Of a DNA stretch of 64,000 bases, positions 61,087 through 64,000 are shown in pieces. A program made the position numbers and the translations under genes. Source of the DNA: Chitinophaga qingshengii (GTDB lineage Bacteria; Bacteroidota; Bacteroidia; Chitinophagales; Chitinophagaceae); the NCBI RefSeq assembly GCF_014529935.1, contig NZ_JACVFC010000001.1, positions 3,224,001-3,288,000 on the forward strand, in the 5' to 3' direction. Position 1 is the stretch's first letter. Each line of letters begins with the position of its first letter. Under the pieces are notes generated by a model. That model had not been told where the DNA came from, ran no database searches, and worked only from the letters and a program-made list of their open reading frames with translations.

Positions 61087-61201
61087 ACGTTCCCCCCGCT
61101 AATGAAAAGTTAAAAAAGGGGGCGTATGACAGTGCTCGATCGCAAAAATATTAATTATCAGCCTTATAAATAGCTTATTTTTACCTCAATTCACCATTAT
61201 C

Positions 61202-62131
61202 ATGCCACAGAAGATCATTTTTGCTACCCAACATTACCAATATCTGAAAGACCGTATACTGGCACTTCCCGATGCCCCTTGGGAAAACGGAACATTGGAA
61301 ATCCGTGATTTCCCGGATGGAGAACACTACCATCGCATTGTCAGCGAAGTCAGTAACAAGGAAGTAATCCTGGTAGGAGGCACCATCGATGATAAGGAAA
61401 CGCTCGAATTGTACGACCTGGCCAGCGGTTGTATTCAATTGGGCGCCCATTCGCTCACTATCGTGATACCGTTCTTTGGTTATTCTACCATGGAAAGAGC
61501 GGTGCAATACGGCGAAATTGTCAAAGCCAAAACCAGGGCCGTACTCTTTTCTTCCCTGCCCAATACTTCCCGGGGCAACAGGATTATGCTGATAGATCTT
61601 CATGTGGATGGTATCACCTGGTATTTTGAAAATGATATCCGCCCGGTTCATCTTTATGCGAAAGACTTCGTCAGGGAAGCCGCCCTGGAGCTGGCTGGCG
61701 GACAGCCTTTTGTACTGGCCAGTACCGATGCCGGCAGGGCCAAATGGGTGGAATCACTGGCCAACGATTTTCATGTACAGGCCGCCTTTGTTTTCAAACG
61801 CCGCATCTCCGGCGAAGAAACTGCTATCACGGCTATCAGCGCGGATGTAAAAGATAAAATTGTCATCATCTATGATGATATGATCCGCACCGGCGGATCT
61901 TTGCTCCACGCTGCCGAAGCATACCGCGATGCCGGCGCCCGCGAAATTTACGTGATCACTACACATGGTATCTTCGCCGGCAATGGATTCGAAAAAATTA
62001 AAAACAGCGGTATCATTAAAGGCATCGTATGTACCGATACCCACCCCAATGCATTACTTATCCAGGATGAGTTCCTGCAGGTTAAATCGGTATCCCAACT
62101 TATCGTGAACGCTATCAACGCTAAAAGCTAA
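61202..62131 (+). CDS. divergent ribose-phosphate pyrophosphokinase (PRPP synthetase-like)
   Basis: A 309-residue protein with the PRPP synthetase fold in two halves. The PRPP-binding loop is present in VIIYDDMIRTGGSLLHAAEA, and a DLH motif with metal-binding histidine in RIMLIDLHVDGITWYFEND. The usual catalytic flexible-loop motif PYxxYARQDRK is changed to PFFGYSTMERAV, and the R-D-H substrate residues partly differ. It may make PRPP with altered control, or another phosphoribosyl/pyrophosphoryl product. It has its own terminator (62162-62183). Confidence 0.85.
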   Translation: MPQKIIFATQHYQYLKDRILALPDAPWENGTLEIRDFPDGEHYHRIVSEVSNKEVILVGGTIDDKETLELYDLASGCIQLGAHSLTIVIPFFGYSTMERAVQYGEIVKAKTRAVLFSSLPNTSRGNRIMLIDLHVDGITWYFENDIRPVHLYAKDFVREAALELAGGQPFVLASTDAGRAKWVESLANDFHVQAAFVFKRRISGEETAITAISADVKDKIVIIYDDMIRTGGSLLHAAEAYRDAGAREIYVITTHGIFAGNGFEKIKNSGIIKGIVCTDTHPNALLIQDEFLQVKSVSQLIVNAINAKS

Positions 62132-62161
62132 ACAGCTGTAAACCAGCCATACTCATATTTT

Positions 62162-62183
62162 TAGCCTGCCCCTTGGCAGGCTA
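62162..62183 (+). terminator. terminator of the PRPP synthetase-like gene
   Basis: TAGCCTGCC-CCTT-GGCAGGCTA is a perfect 9-bp stem followed by TTTGTTTT, 30 bases after the stop. Confidence 0.85.
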
Positions 62184-62271
62184 TTTGTTTTACCGCCCGA
62201 TAGCGGAACACTGTAGCACGCGCTTTCGGAGCCGCTGTACACCCGTAGTATTTTCAACTCAAAAAGAATCA

Positions 62272-62523
62272 ATGCTCAATTTTCGTATAATCGGTAACGA
62301 TAGTAACACCGTCGCAGGGAGTGTGAGAATGTTTGAAAAACCGCAATGGGATATTCTTTCCGGCGTTATGCAAAATCGAATTTTCCATGCTGCGGACAAT
62401 AAACGAATGATGGGAATACTAACCATACATCCGCGTAAACAAGCCACTGTTGCTATCAGCAACCAGGCCATTAAATTTTGTGGAGAAGAGTTTACAACGG
62501 TGGGAATTCCCACTACGAATTGA
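62272..62523 (+). CDS. small hypothetical protein
   Basis: An 83-residue reading frame from the ATG at 62272 (MLNFRIIGNDSNTVAGSVRM) to 62523. It shows a plausible beta-strand pattern (RIFHAADNKRMMGILTIHPR, AISNQAIKFCGEEFTTVGIP) and a codon use like neighbouring genes, but I recognise no family. The frame extends back to 62173, which includes the terminator region and is unlikely to be translated. It stands alone between the terminator and the SusC promoter region. It could be a chance frame. Confidence 0.4.
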   Translation: MLNFRIIGNDSNTVAGSVRMFEKPQWDILSGVMQNRIFHAADNKRMMGILTIHPRKQATVAISNQAIKFCGEEFTTVGIPTTN

Positions 62524-62664
62524 GGAAAAACCTGATAAAATCAATTTAAGCCCATTGTAAAAGGGTTTTCGATTGTATTGTTAGTTGATATGTATTGTCA
62601 TCAAAACAATAAGCAGTCCGTAAGAGCTGCACAAAAAATTTGTAACCAAATCAAGCACTATACA

Positions 62665-64000
62665 ATGAGAAGCCATGTACTAGCCTGGTCGGGGCTGTGC
62701 TATGCCTTTTTCTGCTATACCCCCAGCAGCGCATACACGAAACCCGAAGGGTATCTCACCATCCAGCAGCAGCCTGCGGATACTACCGTTCCGGTTGTTA
62801 TCAAACCCGCTGCTGCCGATACCTCCGGTAAAAACCGGCAGGATACCACACAAAAACCCGCTCAGGACTCAACGAAACCCACTCAGGATACGTCAAAACC
62901 TGTACAGGATACATCAAAGCCTAAACAGCCTACCGCGAAACCCAAAGAGGATACCGCACTGATCCTCCCTCCGGATGATGCTACGGTGAAAAAAGAAATC
63001 GGGAAATTTACCCTCAATGGTCTGGTAAAGGACGATAAAGGCACCCCCATTCCCGGTGCGATCATCGTGAATAAAGCTACTAAAGCCAATGTGCAATCCA
63101 ACCCGGATGGTAAATTCACGATCAAAGCGGGACAAAACGACACCATCAAGATAACTTCGCCCACTTTCGCTGACCAGACGATCGTGATCGAGAAAAGAGA
63201 ACCGCTCACCATTACACTCACTCCTGTTAATGCCAACAAAAAAGTATTGGGAGAAGTGGTAGTTACCGCCCTCGGTATCAAGAAAAATCCACGCTCTGTA
63301 GGTTATGCCATGCAGGAAGTCAGCGGCAACGCGGTACAGGAAGCTAAAGAAGTCAACTTCGTGAATGCCCTCACCGGTAAAGTGCCCGGCGTTCAGATCA
63401 ATACCAACTCCGGCTCTATGGGCGGCTCCTCTAAAATCACGATCCGCGGGGTTAAATCCATCCTGGGTGATAACAACGCTTTCTTCGTCATTGACGGCGT
63501 TCCCATGCAGAATAACAGCACCAACGATCCCGGACAGCTCAACGGCGGCGGTGGTTACGACTTCGGTAGCCCGCTCCAGGACATCAACCCGGAAGATATC
63601 GAAAACATCTCCGTATTGAAAGGGGCGGCCGCTACGGCACTCTACGGTAGCCGCGGCGCTAATGGTGTAATGCTCATCACCACCAAAAAACGCCCCGACT
63701 CGGAAAAAGGCATCGGCGTAACGTATAGCCTCAATGCCCAGATGGACCAGGTATACAAACTGCCTTCCTACCAGAACATGTACGGTGGCGGCGCCAGCCC
63801 ACGTTTTGATACGCTCTACTATAATCAGCACCCCGAAGCATTCCTGAATGAACAAAGTGCTGCTTACGATGATAACAACGGTAAAGGCCGCTACGACCTG
63901 ATGCCGCAGTACTACGAAGATGCTTCCTGGGGCCCGCGCCTGGATGGTCGCCTCGTTCGTCATTACTGGTCCTGGGATAAAGACAAAGGCAACCCGCTCT
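62665..64000 (+). CDS. SusC/RagA TonB-linked transporter, 3' end beyond the window
   Basis: The frame starts at the ATG at 62665 (MRSHVLAWSGLCYAFFCYTP) and is open to the last base, about 445 residues. It has a signal peptide, then an unusual linker (residues 59-97) of repeated QDTxKPx units, a CarboxypepD_reg domain (about 115-190; FTLNGLVKDDKGTPIPGAII), the TonB-box region (VVVTALGIKKNPRSVGYAMQ) and the plug (GVQINTNSGSMGGSSKITIR, FFVIDGVPMQNNSTNDPGQL, ISVLKGAAATALYGSRGANG). There is no STN domain, so it is not expected to signal to FecR. A SusD gene should follow outside the window. Confidence 0.93.
   Translation, partial: MRSHVLAWSGLCYAFFCYTPSSAYTKPEGYLTIQQQPADTTVPVVIKPAAADTSGKNRQDTTQKPAQDSTKPTQDTSKPVQDTSKPKQPTAKPKEDTALILPPDDATVKKEIGKFTLNGLVKDDKGTPIPGAIIVNKATKANVQSNPDGKFTIKAGQNDTIKITSPTFADQTIVIEKREPLTITLTPVNANKKVLGEVVVTALGIKKNPRSVGYAMQEVSGNAVQEAKEVNFVNALTGKVPGVQINTNSGSMGGSSKITIRGVKSILGDNNAFFVIDGVPMQNNSTNDPGQLNGGGGYDFGSPLQDINPEDIENISVLKGAAATALYGSRGANGVMLITTKKRPDSEKGIGVTYSLNAQMDQVYKLPSYQNMYGGGASPRFDTLYYNQHPEAFLNEQSAAYDDNNGKGRYDLMPQYYEDASWGPRLDGRLVRHYWSWDKDKGNPL
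62839..62955 (+). repeat. 21-bp tandem repeats encoding a QDTxKPx linker
   Basis: Five units (24, 21, 21, 21 and 21 bases) from 62839 to 62946, then a partial unit GAGGATACC. They encode QDTTQKPA, QDSTKPT, QDTSKPV, QDTSKPK, QPTAKPK and EDT. The frame is kept by 21-base units, so copy number can change without a frameshift. Confidence 0.85.

Noticed and set aside
62839..62955. Repeat array considered as CRISPR
   Set aside because: Units are 21 bases, contiguous, in frame and inside a coding region; there are no spacers.
62914..63963. 349-residue open frame on the minus strand
   Set aside because: Antisense to the SusC gene that runs off the window; the plus frame has the clear plug and CarboxypepD_reg motifs.

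Overview
The window reads as chromosomal DNA of a Bacteroidota bacterium of the Chitinophagaceae, most likely Chitinophaga or a close relative. The basis is the gene content (SusC/SusD pairs, FecR anti-sigma factors, ECF sigma factors, TonB receptors with an STN domain, a Bacteroidota-type TssD, an acpP-fabF-rnc cluster) and repeated promoter elements of the Bacteroidota form TTTG-N17..19-TAnnTTTG. The genus is an inference from protein style; no 16S gene is present. I saw no tRNA, rRNA, CRISPR array, insertion sequence or phage.

Layout. 1-2538: a small membrane protein, an AraC regulator and a SnoaL-ABM fusion. 2535-10806 (minus): a FecR-SusC-SusD-thioredoxin nutrient uptake locus with its ECF sigma gene at the far 3' end. 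10943-13055 (minus): a Crp/Fnr-SnoaL pair behind an HTH/AbiEii toxin-antitoxin pair. 13119-16877: LacI repressor diverging from myo-inositol oxygenase and a sodium/solute symporter, with an 18-bp palindromic operator between. 16857-25405: regulators (AraC, LuxR, a second Crp/Fnr-SnoaL pair), an FAD monooxygenase, two SRPBCC proteins, an orphan type VI tube protein TssD and a cysteine-free peroxiredoxin-like protein. 25722-29488: a four-gene operon of acyltransferase, LytS-type kinase, LytTR response regulator and bestrophin, with 21-bp-phased direct repeats upstream. 29610-35039: jetA-jetB-jetC (Wadjet/MksFEB condensin-like) with no jetD, bracketed by two large palindromic repeats. 35293-37733: cydAB. 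38142-40976: WYL regulator, DJ-1/GyrI fusion, GyrI-like protein. 40982-43225 (minus): rnc, fabF, acpP. 43782-49418: an RND efflux adaptor, pump and TolC-type channel. 49543-51481: ECF sigma factor and S41 protease. 51559-60194 (minus): FecR, TonB receptor, two long beta-helix-like lipoproteins, a further lipoprotein and a truncated beta-helix paralogue. 60339-64000: a CarboxypepD_reg protein, a divergent PRPP synthetase, a small hypothetical and the 5' part of another SusC.

How the parts work together. Three SnoaL-like genes each follow a regulator gene; two of these regulators are Crp/Fnr paralogues, and both pairs carry a TGTGAC...GTCACA-type box at the same 22-bp distance from a -7 element. 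Uptake is represented by three TonB-linked systems under FecR/ECF control. The most unusual items are jetABC without its nuclease gene, the twin Crp/SnoaL modules, the LytTR-acyltransferase-bestrophin operon, the FecR/TonB/beta-helix locus, and four palindromic repeats that lie against the 3' ends of genes.
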